Source of the DNA: Kryptolebias marmoratus
Taxonomy: Eukaryota > Chordata > Actinopteri > Cyprinodontiformes > Rivulidae
Direction of reading: 5' to 3'
NCBI RefSeq assembly: GCF_001649575.2
Contig: NC_051445.1
Coordinates: 7,120,773-7,184,772 of the forward strand
DNA length: 64,000 nt
The position numbers and the translations under genes were made by a program. The notes under the pieces were generated by a model. That model was not told where the DNA came from. It saw only the letters and a program-made list of their open reading frames with translations, and searched no databases. Shown piece after piece: positions 61,616-64,000 of the stretch; position 1 is the first letter of the stretch; the number at the start of each line of letters is the position of its first letter.

Positions 61616-62170
61616 AGGTAAGATATTAATAATTTATAACCCTTCTACAGAACCCCACTTCAAAAAAATATCTAAACTATAGTTTCACGCCCAAAGAAAA
61701 GCAGGACTTGTGTCTCGCTGCTGTGTCCACTGTAAGGGCTGCAAGAGTGAGCACATGAGACACTGTGTACTTGTGGGAGAGGAGAGGGTCAAACAAGCTC
61801 AGACTCACGCTCCTGCTCCTTACATGCACCCAATCCACTCCTATCTAGTACCTGTCACACACTGGCTGCAAAATGGAATTGACTATTGATTTCCCCCTTA
61901 GCACAGGTCAGTTGTGTTGGCAGGCTATAGCTGGCTCACCGAGAGCCTCGAGTGGGACAACAAGAGGAGGGCAGCATATATTGGAGGAGGAAATACAACA
62001 CACTACAAATCACACAAGCACATATCCTCATTCTGGCTACCTCATTTTCTGAGTTTGTGTGAAGGGCGACAGTCGTTGCTTTGAAAGAGGTGCGTGTCAT
62101 TATGTACAGTAGATGGTGCAACCCGCCCAGAGGGCTCCACACAGCTTTTATAAAACTGCAGTGGGTTTTA

Positions 62171-62830
62171 TTATCGCCCGCCGCCGAAACGCAAAGGTTG
62201 ACAATATTGTTTTTGCCTGTATTTGTGTGCTTGTCTCTCTCTTATTACAATATCCCATCAACCTCTAGAACAATTTTAATGAGAATGGCAGAAAACAGTA
62301 ATTGAATGTACATCTACAATCAAGTTTCATGTCAGCTTGATTCAAGACCGCTGCCACAGCCAACTGACCTAAAAAAACACAAAAAAGGCAGTTTTAAAGA
62401 TATGAAGCAAAAATTGATGCGGTACCAAGACTGATCCCAACACATATTCTGAGCACCAATAGCTTATGCAAAATATATACATATTTATATATTGCCTATA
62501 ACTATTCTGAGTCAACTCTGTCTGTCTATTAGCAAAATATTTCAGAAACCATCCATCTATCCATTTTTTTACCCGCTTCTCTTTTCCAAGTCACGGGGAG
62601 CTGGTGCATATCTCCAAACTATTTCAGAAACCACCGAACAAATTTGAATGAAACTTTTATGGCTTCCACAGCTAGTTCACTTCAGAAACCACATAAATGG
62701 CTTAAACTTAGACAATTTTTTACAAATGTTGAGCTAAAATTGGGTGTGGTAGTAGGTTAGAGCCATTCCCAACACATACTCTGAGCACAACATGTCAAAA
62801 TATTGCATGAGATTGTGCGTAACATTTTCC
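62171..62830 (+). repeat. CGCC-hairpin repeat, two units, hit by a SINE fragment
   Basis: It opens with attatcgcccgccgccgaaa and 'gtttttgcctgtatttgtgt'. Unit 1 runs to about 62,515. Unit 2 starts with 'ctgtctattagcaaaatatt' and ends 'gcatgagattgtgcg'. A 68-bp piece of SINE tail (62,552-62,619) interrupts unit 2, between direct repeats of tatttcagaaacca. The two-unit layout matches the copy at 37,012. Confidence 0.72.
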
Positions 62831-64000
62831 AGGACCAAAACAGCTCTGTCATTTCTATACACAAGATGATCTTAGTCTGTAACTCTAAAATGAAAGGAGC
62901 AGGAGATATGCATCCCTTCAAGGAATGCTAGGCCTTTCATTTAAAAAAATGACACATACTTCAAGTTGTTAATTAATTGACTAAAGACGATTTCTGTCAA
63001 AACACAACATAAAAATAAAACAAGAAGCATAAATAGTACCACCCCAATCTTTATTCAAGGTAAAAAAATAAACAACGAATAGGAGCCAAAAGGCTGTTCC
63101 TGCATGTGTGGCTTGTTTTTGTGTGGTCTGCAGTGATATTTATTGTTGCCGCTGCTCTTTGCTAAATGTACCAAGTGTAGCTGCCAAAGTGGCCGTCGCA
63201 TGCAGCTATTTAGAAGTTCATCTCATTTGCTACTTTCAAAACACACAATAGCAGCTATTATTCAGGGCAGTACAGACAAATGAAGTTCCTGTGTTTCCAT
63301 ATTTTGCTCTCCGCAGCAGACATGATAAAGAGCCCAGTCACTTCCCGAGCTAGGCCAGTCTGGCTCGCAGACAAAAACTCCTGCACAAAGAAGTGTGTAG
63401 GAGTCAGCGTGGAATGGATTCTGTATCATTACAGCATTTGGAAAAATGTAAATGTGAGAAAAAATGATTCAGTTGTTCCACAATAAATACCTGTAAATAT
63501 TTTATAAAACTGGAGAGAAGGATTTAGTTTACATTTGTCTCAGGGACCTTAAAAACTACAATAGACTTACCCATCAATTGTTATGCTGCTTTTTTTTATT
63601 TGCTGCAGGGATTGTCAACTGTTCAGTGCTGCCCTGAATTTATTTCAGAAACATTTTGTAGGGGTGACACGTAAAAGTAATCTCTGGTGTATTCACTCCT
63701 GACCTTTTGGGAACATTTGTTCGTCCAGTCCTGGGTAAAACATCCGTACCCTTATCTGCTGATCTGTATGTTGCTTTCTTCTGGCTCCTTTATTTTGTAG
63801 ATATCAGATACATGGGGTGTTTTAGCAGAAAAACAGTCACAGCCACACTTCTTGATGTATTGCACTAAAACACACTGACCTCAACATACATTTTGCATCA
63901 TCTACTGGACATTGCAGGCAGATCAGATTGACTATGAGAGAATCTTCTTCAGATAATCTTGTTTTGTGACCTACACGTGTGATCAGAAACTCCAAAGAGT

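Larger units (their letters stand above)
56101..64000. other. Right intergenic region, no supported gene
   Basis: In human the next gene past CSF3R is GRIK3. No glutamate-receptor exon is recognisable here. The stretch contains a (TA)n microsatellite, a TIR element at 59,238-59,800, a partial TIR element near 61,262-61,615 and a large CGCC-hairpin repeat at 62,171-62,830. A 5' UTR exon of csf3r may lie in the first few kilobases, but I cannot place it. Some AT-rich, motif-dense stretches (60,300-60,800) could be regulatory. Confidence 0.5.

Overview
This is a 64 kb piece of a ray-finned fish genome, most likely a percomorph teleost. It is AT-rich (apart from CpG-rich promoters), its genes are split by many GT-AG introns, and it carries teleost-type tRNA-derived SINEs, an hAT MITE and other inverted-repeat DNA elements. 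The species cannot be fixed from the sequence. A killifish-like genome is only a guess.

Five protein-coding genes can be rebuilt exon by exon, and all five lie on the minus strand. In transcriptional order from the right they are csf3r (G-CSF receptor, 15 coding exons, 836 aa, 56,090-50,041), mrps15 (mitochondrial ribosomal protein uS15m, 8 exons, 253 aa, 47,259-41,677), a small PLAC8/cornifelin-like gene (3 exons, 117 aa, 39,374-38,716), oscp1 (10 exons, 380 aa, 36,705-32,038) and stk40 (10 coding exons plus a non-coding first exon, 436 aa, 25,156-16,613). For every gene the exon phases add up to one uninterrupted reading frame. The order stk40-oscp1-mrps15-csf3r is the same block as on human chromosome 1p34. 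The PLAC8-like gene is extra relative to human as I remember it, and LSM10, which sits between STK40 and OSCP1 in human, is not recognisable here.

Region by region: 1-13,345 has no gene I can support, only two repeat copies. 13,345-28,430 is stk40, including an apparent 3.2 kb 3' UTR. 28,430-31,365 is intergenic and holds a nested repeat. 31,365-36,860 is oscp1. 36,860-38,550 is intergenic and holds a two-unit repeat. 38,550-40,250 is the PLAC8-like gene. 40,250-41,660 is featureless intergenic DNA. 41,660-47,430 is mrps15, whose introns carry three transposable elements and a tRNA-like sequence. 47,430-49,840 is intergenic with a 525-bp assembly gap. 49,840-56,100 is csf3r. 56,100-64,000 is intergenic with several repeats.

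The genes do not form a functional pathway. They are a conserved neighbourhood of a myeloid cytokine receptor, a mitochondrial ribosome subunit, a cysteine-rich PLAC8-family protein, an organic-solute-carrier partner and a pseudokinase. The most noteworthy observations are: a 20-bp tandem duplication that copies an oscp1 splice donor; absence of a YxxQ (STAT3-type) motif in the csf3r tail; a repeat family with a GC-rich terminal hairpin present in five places, once inside a SINE and once itself hit by a SINE fragment; and a MITE whose terminal repeat looks like a miniature intron.
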